A stretch of DNA of 64,000 nt from Drosophila miranda (Eukaryota; Arthropoda; Insecta; Diptera; Drosophilidae), in contig NC_046677.1 in the NCBI RefSeq assembly GCF_003369915.1, positions 26,616,913 through 26,680,912 of the forward strand. The letters run 5' to 3'. The position numbers and the translations under genes were made by a program. The notes beneath the pieces were generated by a model. The model did no database searches. It was not told where the DNA came from and was given only the letters and a program-made list of their open reading frames with translations. Shown here in pieces: positions 1-12,650 of this stretch; the first letter of the stretch is position 1; each line of letters opens with the position of its first letter.

Positions 1-994
1 CAGAAAATCAGTCTGAGCGTGACGTCGGGCGCTGCGTAGCCAGTGCAAATTGATTTGTTCCTTTTGGCTATAAAAATGATCTGATCTGGTCCAGATTCAG
101 CAATCTGATAGATATGGTCATTATCTATGATTCTGCGTGTTTAGTTTTCTCGAATGTGCAATATTGTGGATGCAACAGATTTTCGTCCTTTGTGTGGGTG
201 GAAGGGGGTGGGGCGAAATTTTGAGATACACGTTTTATAGTAAGATCTAACAGGAGTGCGGATACCAAATTTGGTTACTCTAGCCTTAATAGTCTCTGAG
301 AATTGTGGATGCCCCAGTTTTTCGTCGTTTGCGGGGGCGGAAGGTGGTGTGGCGAAATTTGGACACAAAACGGTCAAGGTCCGATATCACAGGAGTGTGG
401 ATACCAAATTTGGTTGCTATGGCTCTTATAGGTTCTGAGATCCTTGAACTCATATTTTGCAATTGGCAAAACCGACCATGAAACGTGTGTGTTAGAGAGA
501 GACAGAGCGAGAAAGAATGAAATTGTTTTCTTGATTCTGGCTATAATAATTATACGATCTGGTTGAGATCTTACATTCTAAAACATATAGTCATCCTCTA
601 CGATTCTGCGTTTTTGGTTTTATCGTATCTTTAAAAATGTGGATGCCACAGATTTTCGTCCTTTGTGGGGGCGGAAGTGGGCGGGGCGAAGTTTTGAAAT
701 ATTTTTGTAGCAGTGACATATCACAGAAGTCTGGATCCAAAACATCGTTGCTCTAGCTCTTATAGTCTTTGAGCACTAGGCGCTGAAGGGACTGGACAGA
801 CGGACGGACGGACGGACGGACAGACGGACAGACGGACAGACGGACAGACAGACAGGGCTCAATCGACTCGGCTATTGATGCTGATCAAGAATATATACTT
901 TATGGGGTCGGAAACGATTCCTTCTGGACGTTACACACATCCACTTTTACCACAAATCTAATATACCCCAATACTCATTTTGAGTATCGGGTAT
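1..994 (+). mobile_element. DINE-1/INE-1-like element, 5' end outside window
   Basis: This matches the element at 47537-48249 over most of that copy's length, starting at the position equivalent to 47625, so its 5' end lies left of the window. It ends with AGTATCGGGTAT next to a short hairpin (ATACTC/GAGTAT, about 971-986), and carries a (GACR)n tract at about 794-855. Terminal or subterminal inverted repeat, GTCY-type microsatellite and 3' hairpin are the known hallmarks of the non-autonomous Helitron-related DINE-1 (INE-1, mini-me) elements. A GC-rich internal module with the core TTTTCGTC and GGCGAA occurs three times (near 178, 317 and 655) and the 5' AT-rich section is also repeated in diverged form near 530-620, so this copy has internal duplications. 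No coding capacity is seen. Confidence 0.75.
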
Positions 995-1570
995 GAAAAC
1001 CACAAAAAGTAAGGGAGAGAGAGTGTGCGAGTGAGAGTGAAAGGTGGTGGCAAACCACATGCGAAACTTGGCCGCAAAATGTCTCTCCATCATCAATCTT
1101 TCACTCAAAATTTTACTTTATTTCGATGGCGCTCTCTCGACTATTAAAACATCTTATTAGATTTCTTTGATGGCAAAGTTTGTGGATGGGAACAGCACAC
1201 GAGATGCTAGTTACTTTACTTTTTAATTACTTTTGTGCAAAATTCATTTATCACTTTTATCCCAGACTCAAACTCAGCTCCGAGGCACTTCTAGCCAGGA
1301 CAAGAGAAAGATCTATGCGAAGGGCCATTTTTCACCAGCAAACTTTTCACACATATAGAAATGTGGGGGGGGGGGGGAGGGAGGGAAAATTGAACGCCCT
1401 TTGCCCAGTCATCGGACAGCATTGGCAGCTACAAAATAAAACTGAAAAAAAAACCCCCCATGTGTGGGTGGAAAAAAGATAGGAAAAAAAAAACGTGAAA
1501 GTGGAAATTCAATGATGCCATTAATTGGCCAAAGTTTTCACTTATGCTCTGATTTTTGGTAACCACCCAA

Positions 1571-1608
<38 letters not shown>

Positions 1609-3399
1609 TTTCACTCCACTTTTCCCACTTTTTTCTTGCGGGGGGTGGGGCAAAAACTGTGCCAGGAAGTACGAATGTTGGTGGCTACCGAAAAAAATTT
1701 ACGATTGCCCCCACCCCCTCCCCCAACGCTGCGAGCCAAATTGCATGAAATCAGTTTAGGTCCGTGGGAAACACGCCTCCTGCAGCCGTACCCGTACCCC
1801 TACCCGTATACGCCACCGACACGTGCTTGCATCATCCATGGGGATTGTGGCACGCCTCCTTTGTACAGCTGCTTGGGTAATTTATCTTGCAACTAAACGT
1901 TTCCGGGAATACTACTACATATGTGAGCGTCGAGATGGGCCACGGCACTGCATTGGTCTGGGTTCTGGACTCCATTCTGGTCTGGGGTCTGGGGTCGTGG
2001 GGTTTTCGGGAAGCCAGTTTTCCATAAATTTTTGCATGAAAAATGGCCGCGTCATTAGGCGTTGACATGCCGTAAACAGAAATTTTGTGTCCAAACAAAA
2101 AAAAAATCTAGGAAAAAAGTAGGGCTCGAAAACGAAGTGCTGGATACCCTAGAAGATCTATTGGTCTAGGGGGAAAGACTCGATATAGTACATGGATTGG
2201 GATAGGAATTAGTGAACACTTTAAAGGGATTTTTTGGTATTGGTATATATTCTTTGGTCCTGGGGGAACCAGTAGACGATGGTTTTGACCTTCTCTCAGG
2301 AGAAAATTGAGAGATATCGTGGTCTCCTTCTCCCAAAGAAAGGATTTCTAAGCAATCATATACTGCCTATAGAATAACCAACTAGTTCTTCCAACTTTTA
2401 GGACCAGTTTTCATGGAAGAGCAACCATCATATGATGGTTTTTATCTCTAGAGCAAACCTCTCCTCAAAATCACAGTATGTATGTCCCTGAAAGGGTTTT
2501 CAGACTCAAACTGTGTCCAACTTTTGGAACCGGCCCTCAGATTGATGACAGCCACTCAGAAGTTAGGGGGAAGATGGACGACCTCCTGGGCGCCCCAGGA
2601 GGAGCCTGGGGGGGGGGCTGCGGCTAGGTGCAGCGGCAGCCACTGCAATTTCAATCGATGGCTGCCTCTTGTTTTTGCCACACATTTTGTGCCATTTTTT
2701 TTTGTGCTCTGTTCGTACTTTTACTATTGAAAGTTTTGCCAAGTTGAAACTATTCTCCAGGACGGGCCATGTCGGGGCGCAAACCCTTCCCCCGCCTAAC
2801 ACTAATAGCCAAAACTTTAAATTGTTCCTACCGCGAGGCGGAGCAGGGCGTGGCGGAGCGGGGCGGAGCGGAGCGAGGCGGCCATATGAAAAGTCAACGG
2901 CACGGCATCTCCTGCTGCCAGGGACACAGAGCCACGAGAAAAATTTTCCAGAGAGTCGTTTATCTTCGAGCCCATAATGACAGTTTGGCAAAAGAGCCTG
3001 CCCGGGCCCGGGCTGCCTGGGCTTCCCGGGCTGCTGTGACAGTTTGGAGCGGGTTATGTGTGTGGGCCGGAGTGTGCTGCCGGCGAAGGAAAGGCTGCGC
3101 GTCCGTCCGCGAGTCGGCCAGGGCTAATGTTGATTGCGGCTTGACAGTTACCTGTGAAGCAGTTTGCGGGCAGGCGAAGGGGAGGGGTCACAGAGTTTTA
3201 ATATAAGTCATTCGGTGCATAACGAAAATGATGCGGATTTGTTGTACAAAGCTCCTATTAGCTAATGACATTCGTTCGATTGATACAACAGGAAGGAAGA
3301 GGCAGTCGCCGTGGATGGAAATACATTGAAAAAATATCTACAGCAAACTTCACTAATTTGAGAGAGAGAGAAAAGGACCCTGGGATTAGCTTCCCTACA
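995..3399. other. non-coding stretch with homopolymers and GC-rich patches
   Basis: No supportable gene is seen. The stretch holds a G run at about 1363-1376, the very long C run listed separately, and GC-rich degenerate patches near 2590-2640 and 2830-2880 (repeated GGAGCGGGGC-type sequence). Open frames here are Pro-rich or Gly-rich artefacts of base composition. Confidence 0.5.
1573..1618. repeat. poly-C tract, 46 nt
   Basis: An uninterrupted run of 46 cytosines. Runs this long can form i-motif (C strand) and G-quadruplex (G strand) structures and are length-unstable; the exact length may also be a sequencing or assembly estimate. Confidence 0.9.
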
Positions 3400-4340
3400 T
3401 TGTGTCAGTCACATGTCAACGGAGAATAATGCAAACACCGAATGACACACGACTCGTGTGACACGAGTCATTCAAGAATGGTGTACGTAAAAACCACGGG
3501 GAGAACCACTCTATCATTTTGGAATGATAATTAGCAATTAGTTAGTCAGTCACAAGTCCAACATCGAGTTATACAAACCAGGGTAAATCGCTTTCATTAC
3601 AAAAGAGACGATTAGATATTTGACAGTCACAAGAAAACGTAGTAATAAAGCTCAAGGAAAATAAACGATTATTAATTTTCTGTTCATAAGAAAACGTAGA
3701 ATAAAAGCCTGGACAAATCGCTGTCACTCAAAAGTAACGATAAAAAATTTTCCATTCACGCGTAAACGTAGAATGATACAAATTAAATTAAATCACTTTC
3801 ATTAAAAGAAAGACGATTATATACTTGTATCTCGTATAGCCGCTCTCGACAGTCGCACAAAGACGTAGAAAATTCAAATGAAATGGATGATTAGTAATTT
3901 GCCAATCACACGGAAACGTAGAATGATGAAAAACAGCGGAAAACTCTATTATTGTAGATAGATTTGCCAGTAAACGAATGGTAAGAAATCAAAGGAAATG
4001 TATGAATACTAATTTGCCATTCAAATAGAAATATTCTGCATTTGCATGAAACTCAAGGGGAATAGCTTTTACTTTCGATATTTGATAGTCACATGTAAAC
4101 ATAGAATCATAAAATTCAAAGAAAATGAATGCTTAATAATTTGCCATTCACAATCAAACGTAAAATGGTGAAACTCTGGGGAAATCGCTATTATTGTAGA
4201 TATCTGCTAGTCACCCGATAACGTGGAAATTAATAAATAATTTTGCCAGTCACACATAAACGTTGAATGACGTTTGGAAATGGATCATAAGTAATTTGCC
4301 ATTCACAATCAAACGTAGAACGATAAAACTCATTTCCGAA
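3400..4340. repeat. degenerate tandem array, about 57-bp monomer
   Basis: A recurring pattern, roughly TTTGCCATTCACA, then a few bases, then AAACGTAGAATGAT, then an A-rich spacer often with GGAAAT, repeats through the whole stretch. The AAACGT core or a close variant occurs near 3635, 3692, 3764, 3861, 3914, 3972, 4027, 4097, 4156, 4218, 4258 and 4311, mostly 53-62 bp apart with some 70-97 bp gaps that look like lost or fused units. Monomers are clearly diverged, so the array is old. I do not recognise it as a named satellite. No ORF runs through it. Confidence 0.75.
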
Positions 4341-6012
4341 ACTGCACTTAAATATAAATATATTACAGCTCCCGCTCCATTTCGTTTGATTGATTATATT
4401 TCCTCCCCATTTCCTTTGTTTCCCCTCGCTCTTTGACCTCATGGAGACCCCTTCAGTTCGTATTAGCAGTCATCAAAGTTTTCGCTGACTTTTCTAAGCC
4501 CTTAACGTGGCTTACAGCCCTTGCAGCTTATACGAGTATTGCCATTGGGAGACCTCGAAGCCATTCAACTTTTATGGGCATTACTTTGATTGCAAGCGAC
4601 CGACAAACACTTAACCTACAGTTTTATGGCCACTGCCACCGCCACCGCCACCGCCATGAAGTGGACTCTCGTTTGCATAGTTTGACATGCAGTCTGCCTT
4701 TTTTTTTTGGGGCCAATTTGATTGGCTTGGCGCTCATAAATAACATGCAACACTTCCAGATCACACATCACACGGTATCCGACTTCTGGACTTCCTCTTT
4801 CTGTGCTTGCTTCCATATTCCTGTTCCTGCCGCCTGCCGCCTGCCGCTTGCAACTAACCTTCAACATCGGTGCAACAAAGTTCCGGGAGTCGTGTCATAA
4901 ATTATACGACAAATGCGTTTGTCTCGGAGAACACCCATTCATGCAGCTCCTGCAGCCGTGCCAGAGCTCCCTGCCATTTGCAATCATTGCCAACGTTGCA
5001 CTGTCGTGTTGCATACTTTTTTGAGGGGGGGCAGCCGGCAGGGTCATATAGACTATGCAGCTAATATTATTTTATTGCTTGCGACTTAAGAAGCCGCAAA
5101 ATTTATGCGACAACAACATGGAAGCAATGTTTTCCACCTCCCACCCCACACCCGAGAGAGGGGGAGGGGGGGCTGTGCCTGGTATATCCATAATAATAAA
5201 AGGCAACCAGCAGGTTGCCGTTTGCCATTTCTTGCAGCATTGTTCTTCCTGCTACTGCTGCAACTTCCACCCTTTCCCGGTGCCCCATAGCCGTGGCGAA
5301 TGCAAACAAATTTGCATGCCGTCAGTTACTATTTTACTGCCAGCTGGGAGAAAGTCTGACGGCGGCAGGCAGCGCCGGAGAAAGATAGTTGCTGGCTGCA
5401 GAAGTGTGCTGGAAGTAGTAAATCTTTTGGGTGTTTGTTTGAGGAGAAAGAAGTGGGATTTTTCCACCTGCCACTGCGGTTATTTCGCTGCAAGCGCCCA
5501 CGCAGCAGCAGCAGGAGGGGGTGGGGGGGGGGCCTGGAACTTCTTGCGAGCGTTGCCACATGGTGTGAAATATGCAGAAGGTACAGCAGTTTCAGGAGAG
5601 AAGAAATCAACGAAGAGGTAGATACCCTTTTCGGTGGATTGTTTCTATGGAAAGTGCAACATTTCAGCGCATTTTCAGGCAGATATCCTCCCAGTCGAAG
5701 GCTAAACCCTGCCACAGATGCTGCTAATCAGCAGAAAGAGTATTCGTAGCCCTCTAAAGGATCTACCAGGCATTGCCCCAAGATCTTAGTGCCCCATTTT
5801 GGCAGCGTATATCCCTAAGAAGCGGCAGGCCCTACCATGTGTGTGTGCAGGGCGAAGTTGGCAGGTGGAAGAAACAAAAGCGGCGCCGGTTACGAGTGCC
5901 ACATAAACGTCTGCTGCTCCTTCAGTTCTTGCCTCCACTCGGCGTCTCATTTCGTTGCACTTCGCACACGTTGCACACACGTGACTTGTTTATGTAGTTG
6001 AACTTTTGGGCT

Positions 6013-6044
6013 ACACACACACTCACACACACACACACACACAC
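6013..6044. repeat. (CA)n microsatellite, interrupted once
   Basis: Alternating A and C with a single T interruption near 6023. Confidence 0.9.
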
Positions 6045-8624
6045 AGAGCCTTCATAACCCATCCACGACTGCCTGGCTGCCTGGCTGCCTGCCGCCTTTG
6101 CTTCATTTTCTGTTTCGTTAACTGCAGATGGAAAGAGAGGCAAAGAGAGAGGGGTAAGGAAGGAGGCAGGTGCTGCTGAACCTGAGTTGACTGAAGATTT
6201 TGCCAGGCTTTCTTTTTATTGATATTTAAACATTTTTTATTCTGCCCGCATAAATTTTGATGCTCATTTGTAGGGCGGCTTCTCTGCTCTTTTGGCTGGT
6301 GGCAGAGGGAAAACTTTCACGAGGGGGGAAACAGGGATTGTAAGAGAGCGACGAAGGGGGGAACATTGCTTGTTAGAGGGAGGGGGCACACAGTGATTGT
6401 GATTGAGGGGAAAGCAGTGATTGTGACTGGCATTGTGATAAGGTCATATCTGGATATCTTTTGATGTATTTTTCTATTGAATTGCATGAAAAAGAAAGAG
6501 TAGATAAATATTCTTTTAGTTTCATTTAAATTTATATAAAATTTGTATAGAAAATTTGTGGATATCTTGGCCTTTACATGTACCTGCATTTTTGAAATAA
6601 ATCCCATCGTAAAAGACTTCCTTTTCAGTGGAAGAAAACCCAAAAAAAGTCGGTCCCACGAAAGCAAAAACAATTGATATTGTTTCAAGTCCTTGGTGGG
6701 TTGTTCTCTGGCTCAAAAGCCAAGCTCTGATTGCCGCCAAAATCTAGGGATCTTCTGAGAGTCAGAGCCACCGCTTGGGGTTGATTCCCAAGCACCAATA
6801 GCCCCCGAACAAGTAACGTGCAAAACTCCTTTTCGCATCACAGTCGCATGTAGTCACAGTTTTTCATTCACCTTTGCTCGGGGCCGGGTGCAGGTGAAAG
6901 TTTTCCACTCATTATATACTTACAAAAACTTGTCTCCATTTCGACAGCAGCTGCAGCTGCAGCTGTTATGCAGCGCCTCCTCCTTCCGCCTCTTAAAGTT
7001 TTCCCAGAGGATGGAAAATTCGAGCTAAACTTAAAGTCAACAAATCAGGAAATGGAGAAGGAGCCCCACACACACACACACACCCAACAAAACGGCCAGC
7101 TAATTTGGCATTTAAACGTCAAATGTCAATCAAATGGCAAAAAAAAAAGAGAGGAGGAGGCAAATCCTAGGGGAAATGGAAATAAAAAACCCGAATAAAA
7201 ATAGTACAAGAAAAGAGACGAGAAGAAAGGAACAACGGGCAAGCAGAAAAACATAATTGGCCGCAAAAACCAGCAGAAAAAAATAAAGAAATGGAGCAAC
7301 AGGAGATGCAGGAGCAAAGGGCAGGGGGAGGGGGGGCAAAACAGGGGCAAAACCAAAGAAAATTTGCTTAATGCCAGCGAATGGAAATAAAACCAAAAGA
7401 AAAACGCCAATGCAATGGGATAGTTTAACAAAAAGAAAGGAAATAAAGAAAAAGTAAGCGGAAAAACTGGGAGGGAAAACTGCAAAACCGAAGCGGAATT
7501 GAAATAGCGCGAGGGGCCATCTAGTGGGAGGGGAGGGGGCGGGGAGGGTAGGGGGGGCTCGTAAGTAAAGTTGTAAGCAGAATGCACGGTGGCATGTTGG
7601 CAACCGAAAAATCTGCATGCTGCATGCTGCATACGCAACAAAACACAGAATACGCGAATGCTACAGCGAAATCGCATTTACAGCAGACGTGCGAAGGGGA
7701 AGGGGCTGGGAAGCCGGGGAAATCTCTGAGAAAAATCACACGCCACGCGCCCGATGCGTTGAAAGGCAAGCGACAGATAAAGTCGGTAAACGAAGGGTTT
7801 TTTAGAAGTAGTGTTTGCATAGGGTATTCAGGGTGCCACAAGGGGTATGATGGGTGGGCCTTAAACTTAATCAATGAAAGCCGAGCTTCGACAAAGATTT
7901 CTTCATCAATTCTTGGCTCCAAGAGGTCATAAGTGCCTGAGGAACCATTGGCATTCCACCTATTCCATAAAAATCAAAGAAAAGGAGAAGAATACCTCAA
8001 GGAATCACCCTGGCTCGTCTTCTCTTGGACAGCTAAGTCGGTCCCTCAAATCCAACAATGTGTAAGAGTGAAATATAAACACTTTTTGGGTGTTTTACTA
8101 CTCCGAACACGGCTATATTTCCCTGATGCGCCATTTGGAATGATCCAGCATCGATCTGCATACTTTTTAAGTGGCCGTATCTTCTGCAGTTCCCTAGTGT
8201 TGCCGTACATTCAGGGATTCATTCATGGATGATAGGAGTTATCCCACCACAAAGGTTAGGCACAGTTTTTGCCACAACAAATTGCATGCCTTTGGCATAT
8301 TTTCTCCCAGAGTGGGTCCGAGCACTGGCTTGCAATCGGCGAAGTGTTCTTTTCAGATACTACCTAAATTCTAAGGTATCTGCTAGTCCAAAGATCATGC
8401 TCAAACATTCCTTCCTATTTTTACTTACAGCAAATAAAAATAAATAGCGATGATGCTGCCCCTCTCTGACACTCCCCTCCCCAAAAAGAGAGAAGCTGCA
8501 GCGTTACCCTCGCCTGTCGTTAAGTTGAAAAGCGAACAAAAGTTCAAGTTTTCAGATACTTCTTTTCGTTTATTTTTTTTCTTTTTTGATTTTTTATACT
8601 CCACCAGCTATCGCCCCTGAGCAG

Positions 8625-8649
8625 ACACACACACACACACACACACACC
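8625..8649. repeat. (CA)n microsatellite
   Basis: Uninterrupted alternating AC tract. Confidence 0.9.
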
Positions 8650-9533
8650 CAAACCATGCTTCATCATCATCAATTTTTTTTTTGTGTTTGGAAGAGCTGC
8701 AGCTTTTTGGCTTCCTTTGCTGCATCTGTGTCTGTGTGTCCCAGGCGCCAGGCACATGCATAAAACATGCATACCATGGCCTGCCATAAAGAAAAAAGAG
8801 AAACTGCAGATAATGTTGCAAGGACCGAGGACCGAGGACCAAGGAGGCGGCAGATACCAGATAGCAGATAGCCGGGCATCGGCCGCGTCAAAATTCAATT
8901 GAGGCTGCCAAGCCCCTGCCGTGACAGGGGGGGGGGGGGGACAGAGAGACGGTGGCAGAAATGCAAATTAGAATCCAAAAGGAGAAGCCAACGAATAACA
9001 AAAGATACAAATGCAGATATAGCCCTGGCACAGATACAGTTTGAGAGGCTCTGTGGTGTGGTGTGGCGGTGGTGGCTGGTGGCAGGTGGCAGGTGGCATT
9101 GTTAATTGTATGCAGTTTTCCGAGGCCCTCTCGCTCCCTCGCTCTGTGTCTGACAGCTGGGCCTCATCCCCAGACAGACAGCCAGCAAAAAGGGTGTCCC
9201 GGGGAGGCGAGGAAATTCCCAAGATTCATTTTTCAAAAGGTAATTTTTTTGGTGTGAAATTTTTGGTTGGAGATACAGCCAGATGTGAAGTCCACAAACA
9301 TTAATCGGATTGTTGTTTCCATTGGAATGAGTTTTGCAAATTGTACGACTTAAGGTGTCCCAATGGCAGGGTGTCCTTTCCTCTGAAGTATTGGAATACA
9401 GCCTTTGAAATGTGGAGGAGGTTTTTTGGTCTCCTAGAACCTTGGAATTGCTGGGCTTGAGGCAATGAACATACAGTTTGGTGGGGATTCCTTTTTTTGA
9501 TTCGCTTTTGGGCTATCCTTTGGGCTATCCTTT

Positions 9534-9577
9534 GCTGAGTCGGTCCCCAGAATCCAACAACAATGCACGCAGTCTTT
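9534..9577 (+). repeat. short dispersed repeat, copy A
   Basis: A 30-nt stretch at 9534-9563 (beginning GCTGAGTCGGTCCCCAG) is identical to the reverse complement of 54927-54956, and similarity continues for about 14 further bases to a shared AGTCTTT. The two copies lie 45 kb apart in opposite orientation. Flanks do not align, so this is either a conserved core of an old repeat or a short conserved functional element; I cannot name it. Confidence 0.7.
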
Positions 9578-9717
9578 GGTGAGGCGCTGAAAGTGCCTAC
9601 TTTTCGGTGAACAGCAAAATACATGGTACAAAAGTCGAGAGGATCATTGTATAGTCCTTGCCATAAGATCTTCAGACATTGTAAAATTAGCAGCACTCTT
9701 ACGCGGAAGAGCAGACG

Positions 9718-9907
9718 CTTCTGCCTTCCAATCAGATGCTTCAAAGGCTTCAAAATCCTGTCTCTGGTTATGAGATCGCCTGCCTAAGATTTCATCCATC
9801 ATCCATTACATCCAACAGGAGTCGCTTCAGCCACTTCCTTTTGCCTCCCAATCAGATGCTTCAATGGCTTCAAAATCCTATCTCTGGTTGAAAGATCGCT
9901 TCCCCAA
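9718..9907. repeat. two-copy direct repeat, 120-bp offset
   Basis: About 70 bp starting at 9718 is repeated starting at 9838 with roughly 85% identity; both copies share AATCAGATGCTTCAA (offset exactly 120) and a nearby CTCTGGTT. The pair looks like a local tandem duplication. Confidence 0.75.
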
Positions 9908-10674
9908 GACTCCAGCCATAATTTACTGGCTTCTAAATCTCCTTTCTTAAGTTTCAATCAACCGCTTGGCAATGGATTAACGTAATAATTTATCGATTTC
10001 GATATCCACTTAACAATGACCGTCCTCCCACCACCCCCCCTCCCCCCATTAAGAACTCAATTTAGTTGAATGGCCTTGCCAGGGCATTCGAAATTCGTTG
10101 ATTGTCTGTCCGGGCTCTCACATTTCGGCAGAACTCACGTAATTTGCTTGTTTATCTGTGAGTTTTGTGTGCGTCATGTGTCTGATTTAATTATTTGCTG
10201 GCGCACACAGGCACACACACAGACACACACGACAGTTACAGATACAAGATACTCCCCCCCCCCCCAGAGGTCCCCCTGGCACGGCTAACAAATATTTGCA
10301 AGGGATCACTTTCCATTTTTCGAATGAAAGGAAACGAAAGGAAGCCCGTGAATATTCCACAACTTTTTTTCGGGTGTGTGTGTGTGGAAACGATGGAAAA
10401 GCTAGAAAATTGCGATGCCAAAAGTCTGTACATTTTTGCATTGTAATTTTAAACTCAATTAAATTGTTGGAACCGAACTCCCATGCCAGAGAAAGAGAGA
10501 ATATGAAACAACATGGCATTTTTGTGGCAGAGAGAGAGAGAGTTTTTGAGGAAAATTGTTTTGGGGCTAAGCCGAAAAATTAAAAGGAAATTGAATACAA
10601 ACAAAAGGCAGCAGCAGCAGCCACACATCTGATTGGATGGGGATCAGTACCCAAGGGGGGTCAGGGGGGCAGAA

Positions 10675-10692
10675 GGGGGGGGGGGGGGGGGG
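10675..10692. repeat. poly-G tract, 18 nt
   Basis: An uninterrupted run of 18 G, preceded by two shorter G runs within 40 bp; the cluster has G-quadruplex potential. Confidence 0.85.
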
Positions 10693-10909
10693 TGACACCC
10701 TGAAGCATAATAATAATTAACAATTGTATAACCAGTCCAAAAGAATTGCCTCGTTTCAAGCCAATTTGTCTTGAAGCCGGATATGTGTGTGTGTGTAAGA
10801 GCCAAAATTTATGGGCGGCAGCATACGAGGAAAATGCCCCGGAAATTCAAAGAAAACAAGCAAATATTTTCCAGCCGTAAATTGCAAAATAAATGAGAAT
10901 GACACTAAC

Positions 10910-11036
10910 CTTTGGTACGTTCAATATTCGATGAAGCCACCGACTCAGCGTCTAGACTTCCGTCGAGACTGCGACACTCGGTCTGAATGGACGCGCAGTG
11001 GGGGGGGGAGTACTGGGGGCACTGAGGGACTGTAAT
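10910..11036 (-). CDS. candidate internal coding exon, gene unknown
   Basis: On the minus strand a 127-bp segment is open in one frame from an acceptor-like ...TTCGAACAG to a good donor (AAAG|GTTAGTG). The other two frames contain stops. The translation begins ITVPQCPQYSPP and ends SVASSNIERTK, with mixed composition and G/C-leaning third codon positions, unlike the low-complexity frames around it. If read from phase 0 it leaves phase 1. It could be an internal or alternative exon of the minus-strand gene that starts at 31.8 kb, but the phases do not join directly to that first exon, so another exon would be needed between them. I recognise no domain. Chance cannot be excluded. Confidence 0.3.
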
Positions 11037-12285
11037 CTGTTCGAACGGAAGTCAACGCACTTACAGATACTTAAGAGCATCCGGCATCCATAAAGTGGAA
11101 TGTCCAGCCTGAATGTTAATAAACATTAATTGCACAACAGTGTTTCCATGAAAATCTGTGCATTTAATAACCAGACAATTGCCAGATTTGTATGCCCTTT
11201 CCACAGTCCGAAAATAAATCCAAATTGCAGGAATTTCAAATGCAGGAATTTTCCAAGTGAATTAAGCCATCAGGAATGTTACAGTTAGTTAAATGTCTTT
11301 TTGTGGCTTATTTTCGTATGAAAAATCAATAATTAATTGCACATATTTTGTGATTATTTCTAAGCCGTTTTTAAGGCTGATGATCCCCGATGATGGATAC
11401 CCCACCGAACCCCTGATTATGATTGATATATATGTATCTCTGGCACAAACTTTGAGTATCATTTATAATCTTCTGCTGACTTTTGGTGCGGCTCCAAGAG
11501 CATTTAAACTTCGATCCTTCAGACCTTCAGAAATGAAAGAAAACTGGGGGGGAAAACAGGAGTAAAAATCCTTCAATTTTTATTTTCTTTCGTTTTTTTT
11601 TCGTTTCACAGTTGAGCGAATTTTCTTTTAATTAATTTTAAATGAATGTCGTCCGTTTTGGCGCGCTGCAAACTTTTGCCTTCTTCCACGGAGTTCCGAA
11701 GGGGAGGGAGGCGGGTTCCGGAGGATTGGACAGGGGTCGAAAGAGGTGGACAGTCGGTCGGTGCCGCGTTGACTTTTAGCTTAATTAGCTTTCAGGCGAG
11801 CAGCATTTTTTTTTTTTTTTTTGAGTACAGTCAGGTTAGACTTCTGCCCCGACCCCTGGATGTCCTGATGCTGCTGCTGCTGTTGCTGAAAGGGCAGCTT
11901 CCTTCTTTGGCAATTAAATATTGCATTCTGTGGCAAGCAGCAGCAGTTGCAGGAACAATACTTGCCTTGAATGACGTCAGTTTGGGGGGGGGAAGGGGAG
12001 ACAGGCAGACAGAACAGAGATGGAGCCACAGACAGAGACAGCGATGGAGACAAACAGATGATGATGTCCTGTTTTTGTATACTGTATGTTGTTCTTTTGT
12101 GCGTTTGCCTTTTGCGCTTTTATGCAACATTGTTGTTGCTGTTGCTGTTGCTGTTGCCATTGTTGGCACATGTTGTTGCTGGCGTCACAGCATGTGGCAA
12201 GGCTTTTGTTGCACTCGCAATCGCCGTTGCCATCGCCGTCGCCGTCGCTGCTGGCAAAAATGTTTTCTTGTTTTCCACATTTTTC
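11037..12285. other. non-coding stretch with trinucleotide-rich DNA
   Basis: No supportable gene. 11869-12250 is rich in CTG/GTT/GCC-type trinucleotide runs that create open frames on both strands (poly-Leu, poly-Gln, poly-Val). A T run lies at about 11806-11822. Confidence 0.5.
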
Positions 12286-12350
12286 TATACCCGTTACCCC
12301 ACACGGGGAACAAGGGTATATTGTGTTCGTGTCAATGTTAGCAACAGGAA
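12286..12350 (-). mobile_element. short relic resembling a DINE-1-type 3' end
   Basis: TATACCCGTTACCCC and GGGTATA flank an imperfect hairpin (CCCC/GGGG), followed by a sequence with the same arrangement as the reversed 3' end of the element at 47537-48249 (GGGTATATT, then GTT..., then an AACAGGAA-like block). Only the terminal 60-odd bases are recognisable. Confidence 0.4.
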
Positions 12351-12650
12351 ACGGCTTTACGCACACACTATTTGGACATTTGAAAAGAGTATGCCATATC
12401 CGCCTCACTCCTGCCATCTGTTTCTATGTTTATCTACTGATGATTAGCCGGATATGGTGTTCGACAGCTAGAAAACTTAACAGCTCGAAGAGTTTTGGGC
12501 ACTAATGGGAGCCAAGTGTGGTATTATGGTACACCCAGAGCAAAAAAAGCCATGAGATTCGAATATTTACTATTGTAAGTTTTATAGAGAAAGTTTTTTC
12601 TGTAAAATTGTACCATTAATGTAGTGGTGCTTCAGTTTTTCATGCCATCA

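Larger units (their letters stand above)
4341..9533. other. long non-coding stretch, probably intronic
   Basis: No supportable gene. It contains simple repeats (CCACCG-type near 4627-4655, CA tracts listed separately), purine-rich low complexity at 7140-7560 that gives long but meaningless Phe/Pro/Leu-rich frames on the minus strand, and a minus-strand splice-donor-like GTAAGT near 6915-6920 with no coding sequence attached. Confidence 0.5.

Noticed and set aside
7126..7677. 183-codon Phe/Pro/Leu-rich minus-strand frame
   Set aside because: Produced by purine-rich low-complexity DNA on the plus strand.
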